Source: Pseudoalteromonas sp. A601
GTDB lineage: Bacteria; Pseudomonadota; Gammaproteobacteria; Enterobacterales; Alteromonadaceae
DNA: 64,000 nt
Reading direction: 5' to 3'
Assembly (NCBI RefSeq): GCF_002165575.1
Contig: NZ_MXQF01000008.1
Span: 148,921-212,920, forward strand
Part shown: positions 9,217 to 18,820 of the stretch, piece after piece
Position numbering within the stretch: position 1 is the first letter of the stretch
How the letters are laid out: the number at the start of each line of letters is the position of its first letter
The notes under the pieces: generated by a model
The model's input: the letters and a program-made list of their open reading frames with translations, nothing else
Database searches by the model: none
What the model was told of the DNA's origin: nothing
Translations under genes and position numbers: made by a program

Positions 9217-10227
9217 TTATAAGCCCGAGAGGATCGTTTTTACCAATTGTGGGCCTTTATATATAAATCCTGTGTATACCTGTACCAGATCAGCCCCGCT
9301 GGTAAACTTCTCCTTTGCACTGGCAGCATCGTCAATCCCACCTACACCAATAATAGGTAGCTTGCCTTGTGTAAGACGCTTAAGCTCTTTAACCACTTGG
9401 GTTGAGCGTGCGCGCACAGGTTGACCAGATAAGCCTCCTGCTTCATTAGCGTATTGCTGTCCTTGCACTGCTGTACGCTCAAGAGTGGTATTTGTGGCAA
9501 TCACTCCATCGATCTTATTATTGATCAAAGACTCACTAACTTGGCCAATTTGCACCTCATCCAGATCCGGCGCAATCTTAACTAGCATAGGTACTTGCTT
9601 ATTATGTTTAGCAATTAAATCAAGCTGCTCGTTTTTAAGGCTCTGTAAAAGGTCATCAAGTGCTTCACCATATTGTAAATCACGTAGCCCTGGGGTATTC
9701 GGTGAAGAGATATTTACTGTAATATATGACGCATGTTCAAATACTTTACGCATACAGTGAATATAATCGTCTTTGCCTTGCTCATTTGGGGTATCTTTAT
9801 TTTTACCAATATTGATCCCCAAAATTCCATCATATTTAGCCGCCTTGACGTTATTTACTAAATTATCAACGCCTTTATTATTAAAGCCCATACGATTAAT
9901 TATTGCGTTTGACTCAGGTAAACGGAAAATACGTGGTTTGTCATTCCCCGCTTGTGGCCGTGGTGTAACAGTACCTACTTCAATAAAACCAAAGCCCATT
10001 TGCGAAAATGCATCAATACATTCAGCATTTTTATCAAGTCCTGCTGCTAAACCTACGGGATTTTTAAACGTTAAACCCAAAAAATCAACTGGGCGATCAG
10101 CCACTGATTGCGACCACGCGGCACTAAATGGTGTATTAGTAAAGCGGCGTAAATTATGTAATGCAAACTCATGGGCCCATTCCGCATCACGGGTGAACAT
10201 AAAACGGCGAGCAAGATCATAAAACAT
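9217..10227 (-). CDS. pyrD: Dihydroorotate dehydrogenase (quinone), class 2
   Basis: Membrane-associated FMN enzyme of pyrimidine synthesis that oxidises dihydroorotate to orotate with quinone as acceptor. It has 336 residues, the same length as E. coli PyrD. The N-terminal amphipathic part ([23 protein letters not shown]) marks class 2. The catalytic-base serine is at residue 175 in [19 protein letters not shown]-site motifs GLAAGLDKN and GVGGI are present. A GAGGA ribosome-binding site lies six bases before the ATG. A terminator for the upstream gdhB gene stands just before it, so it has its own promoter or relies on read-through. Confidence 0.97.
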   Translation of the reverse strand: MFYDLARRFMFTRDAEWAHEFALHNLRRFTNTPFSAAWSQSVADRPVDFLGLTFKNPVGLAAGLDKNAECIDAFSQMGFGFIEVGTVTPRPQAGNDKPRIFRLPESNAIINRMGFNNKGVDNLVNNVKAAKYDGILGINIGKNKDTPNEQGKDDYIHCMRKVFEHASYITVNISSPNTPGLRDLQYGEALDDLLQSLKNEQLDLIAKHNKQVPMLVKIAPDLDEVQIGQVSESLINNKIDGVIATNTTLERTAVQGQQYANEAGGLSGQPVRARSTQVVKELKRLTQGKLPIIGVGGIDDAASAKEKFTSGADLVQVYTGFIYKGPQLVKTILSGL

Positions 10228-10244
10228 TAAAAAATCCTCTATAT

Positions 10245-10274
10245 AAAAAAATACCCCAGACTAGGCTGGGGTAT
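10245..10274 (-). terminator. Intrinsic terminator of gdhB
   Basis: Perfect 9-bp stem ATACCCCAG/CTGGGGTAT (10251-10259 and 10266-10274), loop of six. On the minus strand it is followed by six T (bases 10250 to 10245). Confidence 0.9.
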
Positions 10275-10318
10275 TGTAAGCTATTAACTCATTATTATCA
10301 CGTTAGAAAACGCGTAAG

Positions 10319-13300
10319 TTATTTTGCCGGTGTATCACAGTTATGGCTAAGTAACATAAGTTCACGTAATGCCACAGAGAACTTGGCAAAGTCATGACTT
10401 TGCGAAGTCTTAAACTCTGCTAACATTTGCTCCCAACGTTTAAGTAATAAATCTTGGCTGTCCATCCAATGATCTATTTGACTATCAACGTCTTTGTCAT
10501 CGCCTTCAAAGCCATTAAGTACCACTTCAGCAAGTGTACGTTGTTGCCAATCTAGCTCTTCACGGTACGATGCACGAGCAAGGGCTTGCCAATGATTTGC
10601 CACAGGCTGGTTGGTTATTTGTTCTAAGAACCAATGTAACCCCATACGTGCACCTAGTTTGAAGTAGGTATTAGACACCATATCAATACTGCGTCCAGAA
10701 TTATTAGCAACCTCTGCTAAATCCATTACTGAGAACAAGCTTGATAGTGCAACAATTCGTGTTGCTAAATCAGCAGGTACGCCACTTTGGGTTAATTTTT
10801 CTGCAGATTGAACTAAACGCTCGCTTTCTTTTTCTACCATATAGCTATTTAAATTTTCGCTTAAATCGCTAAATGTAGGTGCAAAGAAGGCAATGGTTTG
10901 TTCAATATTTAACGCTTTATTACGATGACGTAAGAACCAACGTGTAGCACGGCGAACAGTACGTCGAAGTTGGTATAACATTTCTGTTTGCACCGCCGCA
11001 GGGATCTTATTATCAAGCGCTACTATTGCATCCCATGTATCACTCATTTGGAAAATTTCATTCGCAACAGAATAACACAAGGCAATTTCAGCTTCGTTTG
11101 CGCCTGTTTCTTCTTGCATGCGCACCATGAAATTCAAGCCCATATCGTTAACAATATTGTTGGCTAATTTAGTGGCGATGATCTCTTTACGCAGTGGATG
11201 GTTATCCATTGCGTCATTAAACTTCTCGCGTAGTGGAGCTGGGAAAGAGTTAACTAAGAGTTGGCGATAATACGGGTTTTCAGTGATCTCTTCTGTTACT
11301 AGGGATTCTTTTAGCACCATTTTAGAATATGACACTAACACTGATAACTCTGGACGCGTTAAGTCTTTACCCGCTGCAGCACGTTCCGCAAGCTCTTCGT
11401 CTGTAGGAATGAATTCAATAGCACGATTAAGTTTGCCATCTTTTTCAAGGGCATGAATAAAGCGTACTTTCTCTTTAAGAGTTGAAGAACCTTTAGATTG
11501 AGTAATCGAAAGCGTATGTGTTTGGCGATAACAATCTTCTAATACTAATTCAGACACCTCATCGGTCATAGAGTAAAGTAATTCATCACGTTGTTTACGT
11601 GTTAAATCACCCGCCGTCACTAAACCGTTCAGTAAAATTTTAATATTAACTTCGTTATCTGAGCATGCAACACCGCCCACGTTATCAATAAAGTCAGTAT
11701 TAACACGACCACCTTTAGCAGCAAACTCAATACGACCTAATTGGGTCGCGCCTAAGTTACCGCCTTCACCAAATACTTTCGCACCGAGTTCGCCACCATT
11801 AATACGTAGCGCATCATTTGCCCGATCGCCTACATCTGCATCACTTTCCTTGCTGCTCTTAATGTAAGTACCGATACCACCGTTCCAAAGTAAATCAAAT
11901 TCCATCATGAGTGATGCTTTGATCAACTCGTTTGGTGTCATGCTGGCTTTTTTAGTGCCCAACATTTTTTTCATTTCAGGGCTTAGACTAATTGATTTAG
12001 CCGCACGAGAGAAAACACCACCACCGGCAGAGATTAAATCTTTATTAAAGTCTTCCCACGATGAACGTGGTAGGTTAAATAAACGCTCTCGTTCTGGGTA
12101 AGTAGCAGCTGCATCTGGCGTTGGATCCACAAAAATGTGCATATGGTTAAATGCCACTTGCAAGCGGATATGCTTAGATAACAGCATACCATTACCAAAT
12201 ACATCCCCTGCCATGTCACCAATTGCCACAACGGTAAAATCGGTTGATTGGCAATCAACATCCATTTCGCGGAAATGACGTTTAACCGACTCCCAAGCAC
12301 CACGGGCTGTAATACCCATTTTTTTATGGTCATAACCCACTGAACCACCTGATGCAAATGCATCACCGAGCCAGAAGTTATATTCATTCGCAATGCCGTT
12401 TGCAATGTCAGAGAAAGTTGCAGTGCCTTTATCAGCAGCAACGACTAAATATGCATCATCTTCATCATGACGAGTTACATCAACCGGCGGCACAATTTCA
12501 CCTTGAATGATGTTATCTGTGATATCTAATAAACCACGGATAAAGATTTTGTAGCATTCTTGGCCTTCTTTGAAGAATGCCTCACGCTCGCTCGGTAATT
12601 GCTTACAAACAAAGCCGCCTTTAGAGCCAACAGGGACTATTACTGTATTTTTAACTTGTTGTGCTTTAACCAAGCCAAGTACTTCAGTACGGAAATCTTC
12701 ACGACGATCTGACCAACGCAAGCCACCACGAGCAACTTTACCACCTCGTAAATGAACACCTTCCACGCGAGGTGAGTAAACAAAGATTTCGAATGCCGGT
12801 AATGGTAATGGCATATCTGGGATCAAGCTAGGTTTCACTTTAAACGAAACATATGATTTAAACTGACCTGTTTCATCTTTTTGGAAATAGTTAGTACGTA
12901 ACGTGGCAATAATCATATCAACGTATAAACGTATAATACGGTCATCATCTAGGTTAGCGACATTCTCAAGTTCAAGGTAAATTTGCGCAGCAAGCTTCTC
13001 GAGTGTTTTTTCACTCGCAGGATTTTTAACAGAAAACTTTTTAGCGAATAGATTTACAATCTGAGTAGCAATATGCGGGTAATTTGCAAATGTACTTTCA
13101 ATATAAGTTTGCGAGAAAGTAACACCGATTTGGCGCATATATTTAGCGTATGCACGTAAAATAGACGCTTCACGGCCTGTTAAACCACCCATTAACACTA
13201 AGCGATTAAAGCCATCATTTTCTAAACGATTACCCCATACATTGGTTAACGCTGCACGAAAACGCGCTGACACTTTATCAAAATCTGCAACGCCTTGATT

Positions 13301-15160
13301 ATCAAGTAACATTGAGAAATCCATGATCCAGTTTATACGACCATCGCTGGTTTTAACTGAATAAGGTGTTTCACCAATTACACGCAGGCCAAAGTTTTCA
13401 AGCATTGGCATGACATCTGATAAATGGATAGGTTCATCTTTATGGAATAAGCTTAAACGTACAATGTTGCTATTCGCTTCTTCTTGAGGGCGGTAAAACA
13501 ACATTTCTAACTTGTTTTCATCGTTTAATAATTCAAGTTTTTCGATATCGACTACCGCAGCACTTGGTAATACTTCATCTTTGTAAGCACGTGCAAAACC
13601 GCTGCAGTATTTACGGTTCAGATCATTGCCACGAGCTTCACCTGCAGATTCGAGCAACGCTGCTTGCAGTTTATCTTCCCAAGTACGGGCCGCTTCAATT
13701 AAATTGTTTTCGATGTCTTTCACTTTATATTCGATATTGTTGTTAGTCACACGCACAGTGTAATGAGTTCGTGCCAATGTAGACTCAGAGAAGAAAGTAG
13801 TAAATTCGACTTTATCGTCAGAATTAAATGCGTTCGCTAATATTGATTGTGTTTCACGTCGTAGCGCTGTGTTATAACGCTCACGTGGTACATAAACCAT
13901 GCACGAGAAAAAGCGCCCATATGCATCTTTACGCACAAATAAGCGACACATATCACGCTCTTGCACTTGTAATACACCCATTGCAACTTCTAACAGTTCA
14001 TGCTCGCGAGCCTGAACTAATTCATCACGTGGATAGGTCTCTAAAATATTTAACACCGCTTTGTATGCATGGGTACCTTTAGCAAAATCACACATTTCCA
14101 TAATGCGGTTAATCTTACTTTTTAATACAGGTACATCAACAGCACTGTTATTATAAAAACTAGAAGAAAATAAACCGATAAAGCGGTCTTCACCAATCAC
14201 ATTGCCTTTATCGTCAAAGCGCTTAACACCTACATAATCAATATAGGCAGGGCGATGAACGCGAGACAGCGAGTTAGTTTTTGTTAAGATAAGCTGGTTA
14301 CTGCTACGCGCCTCAAGACGAGCGGCTTCAGGCAGCTCTGATAATAAACGGGCATGCTCATCAGTGGTGTTTTTCATTAAACCCAGGCTAGTATCCATCT
14401 TGCCTTGCAACTTATAGTCGCCTTGCACTGGCTCTAGGTCATATTGGCGATAGCCCATTAGGGTAAAATTATCTTTTACTAACCAATCTAAAAACTCGAC
14501 GGTTTCTGCAACTTCAACTTTGTTTTCAACATTTTTACGCTTTGGTAGCTCTTTGCTTACCGCAATTAGCTTTTCGCGGATTGGCTGCCAATCTTCCACA
14601 GCAGTTGATACATCAACCATGACCGATTCAAGCTCTTGCTTAAATGAGTCAATCACTGACGAATCCGTTTGACGATCAATTTCAATAAAGAAAACTGTTT
14701 TAGTAGACGTTGATTCTTGATCGACTTTTAAATTGGAGATAGCAGATATTTTACCATTTTTATCACGTTTTACTTTTAATGGAGAGTGTAAAAGTAAATG
14801 CGACGCAATATTTGCTCGATTCATGGCCATACGTACAGAATCAACTAAAAATGGCATGTCTTTAGCAATGATTTCAACAATCGTGTGAGACGACTGCCAA
14901 CCATCTTTTGCTACTTCTGGATTGAAAACACGGATCACCGCATCATCAGAGTTATTTTTTTCTAGCGAGTTCCATAGGCTAAGTGCAGCGCCATATAAGT
15001 CACTATCGTTGCGATGTGCCAAATCTTCTCTAGACATATTGCTGTACAAGGACTTGGCAAATTTCTCAACGAGTAACACATTATCAGCGTGAACTTTTTT
15101 CTGGATTAGCTTGCAGACATTATCTAGGATAACCGAGGCTTGCCCTTCATTTTGTGTCAT
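10319..15160 (-). CDS. gdhB: NAD-dependent glutamate dehydrogenase, GDH180-like large type
   Basis: Catabolic enzyme converting glutamate to 2-oxoglutarate and ammonia with NAD. At 1613 residues it fits the large GDH class described in Pseudomonas, Shewanella and Psychrobacter. An N-terminal regulatory half precedes a catalytic core with 'LRGGKVARGGLRWSDRREDFR', 'VPVGSKGGFV', 'AADKGTATFSDIAN' and 'FGEGGNLGATQLGRIEF'. A long helical C-terminal part follows. The start has AAGGA six to seven bases upstream. It is monocistronic, bounded by a 214-base gap upstream and a terminator downstream. Identification is secure from length and core motifs; the gene symbol follows Pseudomonas use. Confidence 0.95.
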   Translation of the reverse strand: MTQNEGQASVILDNVCKLIQKKVHADNVLLVEKFAKSLYSNMSREDLAHRNDSDLYGAALSLWNSLEKNNSDDAVIRVFNPEVAKDGWQSSHTIVEIIAKDMPFLVDSVRMAMNRANIASHLLLHSPLKVKRDKNGKISAISNLKVDQESTSTKTVFFIEIDRQTDSSVIDSFKQELESVMVDVSTAVEDWQPIREKLIAVSKELPKRKNVENKVEVAETVEFLDWLVKDNFTLMGYRQYDLEPVQGDYKLQGKMDTSLGLMKNTTDEHARLLSELPEAARLEARSSNQLILTKTNSLSRVHRPAYIDYVGVKRFDDKGNVIGEDRFIGLFSSSFYNNSAVDVPVLKSKINRIMEMCDFAKGTHAYKAVLNILETYPRDELVQAREHELLEVAMGVLQVQERDMCRLFVRKDAYGRFFSCMVYVPRERYNTALRRETQSILANAFNSDDKVEFTTFFSESTLARTHYTVRVTNNNIEYKVKDIENNLIEAARTWEDKLQAALLESAGEARGNDLNRKYCSGFARAYKDEVLPSAAVVDIEKLELLNDENKLEMLFYRPQEEANSNIVRLSLFHKDEPIHLSDVMPMLENFGLRVIGETPYSVKTSDGRINWIMDFSMLLDNQGVADFDKVSARFRAALTNVWGNRLENDGFNRLVLMGGLTGREASILRAYAKYMRQIGVTFSQTYIESTFANYPHIATQIVNLFAKKFSVKNPASEKTLEKLAAQIYLELENVANLDDDRIIRLYVDMIIATLRTNYFQKDETGQFKSYVSFKVKPSLIPDMPLPLPAFEIFVYSPRVEGVHLRGGKVARGGLRWSDRREDFRTEVLGLVKAQQVKNTVIVPVGSKGGFVCKQLPSEREAFFKEGQECYKIFIRGLLDITDNIIQGEIVPPVDVTRHDEDDAYLVVAADKGTATFSDIANGIANEYNFWLGDAFASGGSVGYDHKKMGITARGAWESVKRHFREMDVDCQSTDFTVVAIGDMAGDVFGNGMLLSKHIRLQVAFNHMHIFVDPTPDAAATYPERERLFNLPRSSWEDFNKDLISAGGGVFSRAAKSISLSPEMKKMLGTKKASMTPNELIKASLMMEFDLLWNGGIGTYIKSSKESDADVGDRANDALRINGGELGAKVFGEGGNLGATQLGRIEFAAKGGRVNTDFIDNVGGVACSDNEVNIKILLNGLVTAGDLTRKQRDELLYSMTDEVSELVLEDCYRQTHTLSITQSKGSSTLKEKVRFIHALEKDGKLNRAIEFIPTDEELAERAAAGKDLTRPELSVLVSYSKMVLKESLVTEEITENPYYRQLLVNSFPAPLREKFNDAMDNHPLRKEIIATKLANNIVNDMGLNFMVRMQEETGANEAEIALCYSVANEIFQMSDTWDAIVALDNKIPAAVQTEMLYQLRRTVRRATRWFLRHRNKALNIEQTIAFFAPTFSDLSENLNSYMVEKESERLVQSAEKLTQSGVPADLATRIVALSSLFSVMDLAEVANNSGRSIDMVSNTYFKLGARMGLHWFLEQITNQPVANHWQALARASYREELDWQQRTLAEVVLNGFEGDDKDVDSQIDHWMDSQDLLLKRWEQMLAEFKTSQSHDFAKFSVALRELMLLSHNCDTPAK

Positions 15161-15333
15161 TACATGTTCCTTAAATCTATACCCATCTAAAATAGAGGGG
15201 AAATTTGTACAGCAATTTATATTGTGTGGAGTCAGCTAAATTCTAACCCTTTTAGAACTAATAAACAGCCCTTTCGATGAAAACATTTTAAGCATTTCAG
15301 CTATTTGGTCATCTATTCACAAATTATAGATAT

Positions 15334-15355
15334 AAATGGCCATTACTGGCCATTT
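15334..15355. repeat. Perfect inverted repeat downstream of the RND gene
   Basis: Stem AAATGGCCA/TGGCCATTT (15334-15342 and 15347-15355) with a 4-base loop, between the stop of the RND gene and gdhB. No T-run follows on either strand, so a standard terminator is not supported. It may be a weak terminator, an mRNA 3' stabiliser or a protein site. Confidence 0.5.
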
Positions 15356-15374
15356 AGGAGCAAAACTATTCACA

Positions 15375-17696
15375 TTATTTTTTCTGGTCAGTCCAGAGTA
15401 GACTGCCAATAGCGGGTAATAACAACACAGCACCCAACATATTTACCAAGAACATGAAGGTTAGTAAGATGCCCATATCGACTTGGAACTTCAAATCAGA
15501 GAAAATCCATGTGCTCACACCAATCGCTAACGTTATACCTGTAAATAAAACCGCACTACCACGTTCAGCTAATGCATTGCGATAAGCAATAGGTAACGCG
15601 ACACCTTGCTTTAATTGCCCCATCATTGATGACAAGATATAAATCCCGTAATCAACCCCGATACCCACACCTAACGCGATAACAGGTAATGTTGATACCG
15701 TTAACCCTATTTGTAATTGCACCATTAACGCTTGTGCTAATGTCGATACAACATACAAAGGTAAAACAACTGCAATGGTTGCTTTAACGCTCTTGAAGCT
15801 GATCAAACATAATATGATGACCGCACCATAAACATAAATCATCATTGGCAGTTGGGCAGCTGAAACCGATTCATTTGTTGCTGCCATCACCCCTACTGGG
15901 CCAGACGCTAATTTAAACTGCAATTTATCTGTTTTCTCTTCAGCAGCAAATTGTTTAACACGGGCTATTACGTTATCAATCGTTTCAGCTTTATGATCAT
16001 CTAAAAAGATAATAACCGGCATAACTGAGCAATCACCATTTAATAAGCCGGTGCTTGTTTCTACTCGCGCACTGGCTTGAACTAAGCTTGCGGTATTGCG
16101 CGGTAAGGTTTGCCATTTTAAATTGCCCTCGTTATACCCGGCATTTACTGACTGTGCTACCGAACTTAAACTGACCGCAGATTGAACGCCACTTAAGTTC
16201 TCAACCTTATATTGGAATCGACTAATACGTTCCATTACATCATGCTCAGTACAAGCTGCTGGGTACGCCTCAACAATAACTTTTAATATATCCGAGGAAA
16301 TCGTGTATTTGTCCGATATTAAAAAGGTATCTTGGTTGTAACGAGCATCCTGATGTAACGACGGCGCGCCAGCATGCAAATCACCAATGCGCATTTTGTC
16401 TGCTTGCCAATAACCAACCGCAAACAGCACCAAGGTTAATGCGATGATTACTTTTGCAATTTTAGGATCCGTCGCTTTTACTAACAACTCACGCAGAGCA
16501 TCTAATACATTTGGTTTTGCTGTGTTGCCCGCTTTAATTTTTACTGTGTTCTCAAAGCGCATGTACGACGCCCAAACAGGGAGTAAAATCAAATTTGTAA
16601 AAATAATAACAGCAACGCCTAAACTAGCAGTAATCGCAAGCTCACGGATAATGCCAATATCTATAGTAAGTAACGTTAAAAACCCTACCGTATCTGAAAG
16701 CAAAGCAATACCACCAGGTACCAATAACGCCCTAAAGCTTGATTGGCAGCAAATACGGGTACTACGGCCCTCAGCTACTTTCTTACCTATGGCATTTATC
16801 ATCTGCACACCATGACTTACACCAATAGCAAAGACTAAAAATGGCACTAATATTGACATAGGATCCAGACCAAACCCTAAGCTTGAGAGCAAGCCTAACT
16901 GCCACACCACTGCAATTATTGAGCAGGCAATGGGCAAAATAGTCAGTTTTAAGCTGCCACAAAACAACCAAACCATAATAAAAGTAAAGGCAATAGCAAT
17001 AGCAAAAAACAGCACAACCCCTTTTGCACCCTCTGCTATATCACCGGCCATTTTAGCAAAACCAATAATATGAATACTGACTTTATCTGTACTTAATGGC
17101 TCACGAATTTGCGTTTCTAGTTTTTGTGCAAAGGCCAGTGTATCGAGCTTTTCTTGTGTTTGCGGATCAGTTTCTAAAAGTTGTGCGCTCACCATGGCAC
17201 ACGAGTAGTCAGACGCTATCATTCGGCCTACAACTTTGGCTTTTTCGATGTTTTCTTTTACAACACTTAAGCCCTGTTTGTCAGCCTTAAAATTAGCGGG
17301 GATGATTGGCCCACCAGCAAAACCATCTTCAACAACTTCAACAAACCGAGCACTAGGAGAGAATATTGAGTTAACCAAGGGACGGTTAACGCCTGGAATG
17401 AAATATAATTGATCGTGTACGGCTTTTAATTGAGTAAAAAACTCAGGATTAAAAATGTTACCACTGTCATCACACACCGAGATTAAAATACTGTTTGCGC
17501 CACCAAACTGTTTTTCATGCTTTAAATACACTTTCATGTAATCATGATTTAGCGGAATATTTTTGTTAAAAGATGCATCAAGCTGAATCTGTGTTGCCTT
17601 AAATGCCAGAACACAACTGATCACAGCAAAAGTAATAATCATCATGAGGCGATGACGAAACACAGCCTTTTCTAAAAAGTCTAATAAACCCTGCAT
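15375..17696 (-). CDS. MMPL/RND superfamily transporter
   Basis: Inner-membrane transporter of 773 residues with the RND layout: a TM helix at about 15-35, a large periplasmic loop, a block of TM helices (about 225-400), a second TM start near 415, a second loop, and a final TM block from about 625 to the C-terminus. This is the hydrophobe-exporter (MMPL/HpnN-like) branch rather than AcrB, as it is shorter and has no membrane-fusion partner gene. The start ATG shares one base with the stop of the YCF48-like gene (TAATG), so translation is coupled. It sits with YCF48, DUF1329 and DUF1302 genes, an arrangement seen in many gammaproteobacteria. Substrate is unknown; a lipid-like molecule is inferred. 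Confidence 0.85.
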   Translation of the reverse strand: MQGLLDFLEKAVFRHRLMMIITFAVISCVLAFKATQIQLDASFNKNIPLNHDYMKVYLKHEKQFGGANSILISVCDDSGNIFNPEFFTQLKAVHDQLYFIPGVNRPLVNSIFSPSARFVEVVEDGFAGGPIIPANFKADKQGLSVVKENIEKAKVVGRMIASDYSCAMVSAQLLETDPQTQEKLDTLAFAQKLETQIREPLSTDKVSIHIIGFAKMAGDIAEGAKGVVLFFAIAIAFTFIMVWLFCGSLKLTILPIACSIIAVVWQLGLLSSLGFGLDPMSILVPFLVFAIGVSHGVQMINAIGKKVAEGRSTRICCQSSFRALLVPGGIALLSDTVGFLTLLTIDIGIIRELAITASLGVAVIIFTNLILLPVWASYMRFENTVKIKAGNTAKPNVLDALRELLVKATDPKIAKVIIALTLVLFAVGYWQADKMRIGDLHAGAPSLHQDARYNQDTFLISDKYTISSDILKVIVEAYPAACTEHDVMERISRFQYKVENLSGVQSAVSLSSVAQSVNAGYNEGNLKWQTLPRNTASLVQASARVETSTGLLNGDCSVMPVIIFLDDHKAETIDNVIARVKQFAAEEKTDKLQFKLASGPVGVMAATNESVSAAQLPMMIYVYGAVIILCLISFKSVKATIAVVLPLYVVSTLAQALMVQLQIGLTVSTLPVIALGVGIGVDYGIYILSSMMGQLKQGVALPIAYRNALAERGSAVLFTGITLAIGVSTWIFSDLKFQVDMGILLTFMFLVNMLGAVLLLPAIGSLLWTDQKK

Positions 17697-18697
17697 TATG
17701 GAGTCATCTCCTTCACTTTAATGCCATTTTCTGATGCCATAATAAGTTGTTTTTTGAATAAAACAGCATCTAATATTGATTTACCATCTGGTAATTGCTC
17801 TAAGTTAAGCGTGCCACCTTTATAGTGAAAAATGACCCCGCTATTTGCTAATAGTAGCCAGCCATCTTTACCAGTATCCAAAATACTGTTTACTGTTGCG
17901 GTTTTATCATTGTGAATATGTTGCCAATTAGTTTGCGCGGTGCGAGTAAAAATATTACCTCTTAAACCAGCAACAAGCTCTTCACCTTGCGTATTTTGTG
18001 CGTATGCAAAAAAAGACCCTGGGTAAATTTCTTCATCTCGTTGCCAAGTTTTACCGTTATCTACACTGTGTGCTAATAAACCCATTTCACCCACCAGCAT
18101 TAATTTATTATCTGCTTTAAAAATTCGATTGAAATGTGGGAGAATAGAAGCCGTTTCCGCCTCATACCCTTGTGGGTCTGTTTCTTTGAGATCATTGAGG
18201 TAATCACGGTCCTCTGCAAAAAGCAGGCTATCTAAAAATCGTTTGTTCCAATTTAAGCCACCGTCAAAAGTTTCATAAAACATACCATAAGCACCAACCG
18301 CAAAGCCGTGCTGCTTAGTATTAAATAAAATATCTAAGCATGGTTTATCAAGCGACTCTTTGACGTGTTGCAGTTGCCATTTCTCCCCACCATCTGTGGT
18401 GTTAATAATGGTGGCATCATGGCCGCATGCCCAACCTTGTTGCGAGTCAATAAAATTGACTGCTGTAAGTAAAACTTGTGTTGGCACTGTTGCTTGCTGC
18501 CACGTTTTAGCATCAGCACTGGTAATAACTGTCCCATGCTTGCCAACTGCAACAAGTTTATCACCATTAAATTCAATATCAGTTAACAGTGTTTTATCAG
18601 CCTTTGTTGCGCTTATTGCAGGCAGAGGCTCTGCTGCCGACAGTACAAAAGTAAGACTTGCTAAGGTACTTAACCCTGCATAAAGCAAATACTTCAT
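17696..18697 (-). CDS. Secreted YCF48/BNR-like beta-propeller protein
   Basis: 333 residues with a signal peptide (MKYLLYAGLSTLASLTFVLSAAEP). Blade repeats follow, with 'GKHGTVITSADAKTWQ', 'GHDATIINTTDGGEKWQ', 'GAYGMFYETFDGGLNWN' and 'GEMGLLAHSVDNGKTWQ'. These repeats are typical of Ycf48/Hcf136 and BNR propellers. No photosystem role applies here. It is coupled to the RND gene by a one-base overlap, and a terminator separates it from the DUF1329/DUF1302 pair upstream. The gene pair with MMPL transporters is recurrent, so a periplasmic scaffold or partner of the transporter is inferred. Confidence 0.82.
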   Translation of the reverse strand: MKYLLYAGLSTLASLTFVLSAAEPLPAISATKADKTLLTDIEFNGDKLVAVGKHGTVITSADAKTWQQATVPTQVLLTAVNFIDSQQGWACGHDATIINTTDGGEKWQLQHVKESLDKPCLDILFNTKQHGFAVGAYGMFYETFDGGLNWNKRFLDSLLFAEDRDYLNDLKETDPQGYEAETASILPHFNRIFKADNKLMLVGEMGLLAHSVDNGKTWQRDEEIYPGSFFAYAQNTQGEELVAGLRGNIFTRTAQTNWQHIHNDKTATVNSILDTGKDGWLLLANSGVIFHYKGGTLNLEQLPDGKSILDAVLFKKQLIMASENGIKVKEMTP

Positions 18698-18782
18698 AGT
18701 TTAAAATCGCCTTGAGGAGAGTGAGTTTGAAAAAGACATGCAAATGGAAATACCAGAGCGTGTCAGAAAGACAAACGCGGCT

Positions 18783-18811
18783 TGAAAAAGGCACCTAACT
18801 TATTAGGTGCC
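18783..18811 (-). terminator. Intrinsic terminator after the DUF1302-DUF1329 genes
   Basis: Perfect 9-bp stem GGCACCTAA/TTAGGTGCC (18790-18798 and 18803-18811) with a 4-base loop, followed on the minus strand by CTTTTTC. It splits the four-gene module into two transcripts or limits read-through into YCF48-RND. Confidence 0.85.
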
Positions 18812-18820
18812 AGTTAAATT

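Noticed and set aside
9773..10222. A 149-codon open frame on the plus strand opposite pyrD
   Set aside because: It lies wholly antisense to a full-length conserved enzyme gene, has no ribosome site and no recognisable protein features.
12034..12441. A 135-codon frame inside gdhB, and other frames of 60-135 codons within gdhB, recB and recC
   Set aside because: All are shadows of intact long genes, with compositions that follow the codon structure of the real frame.
15334..15355. Strong terminator after the RND gene
   Set aside because: The stem is perfect but no T-run follows on the minus strand; kept only as an inverted repeat.
16444..16815. A 123-codon plus-strand frame opposite the RND transporter
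   Set aside because: Antisense to a membrane-helix region; low-complexity hydrophobic coding often leaves such open frames.
15375..17696. Classical multidrug efflux pump (AcrB type)
   Set aside because: Length of 773 residues, no membrane-fusion or TolC partner, and DUF1302/DUF1329/YCF48 neighbours place it in the MMPL/HpnN-like branch.
17696..18697. Photosystem II assembly factor as a literal function
   Set aside because: Only the propeller repeats are shared; the organism has no photosynthesis genes in view, and bacterial members sit with MMPL transporters.
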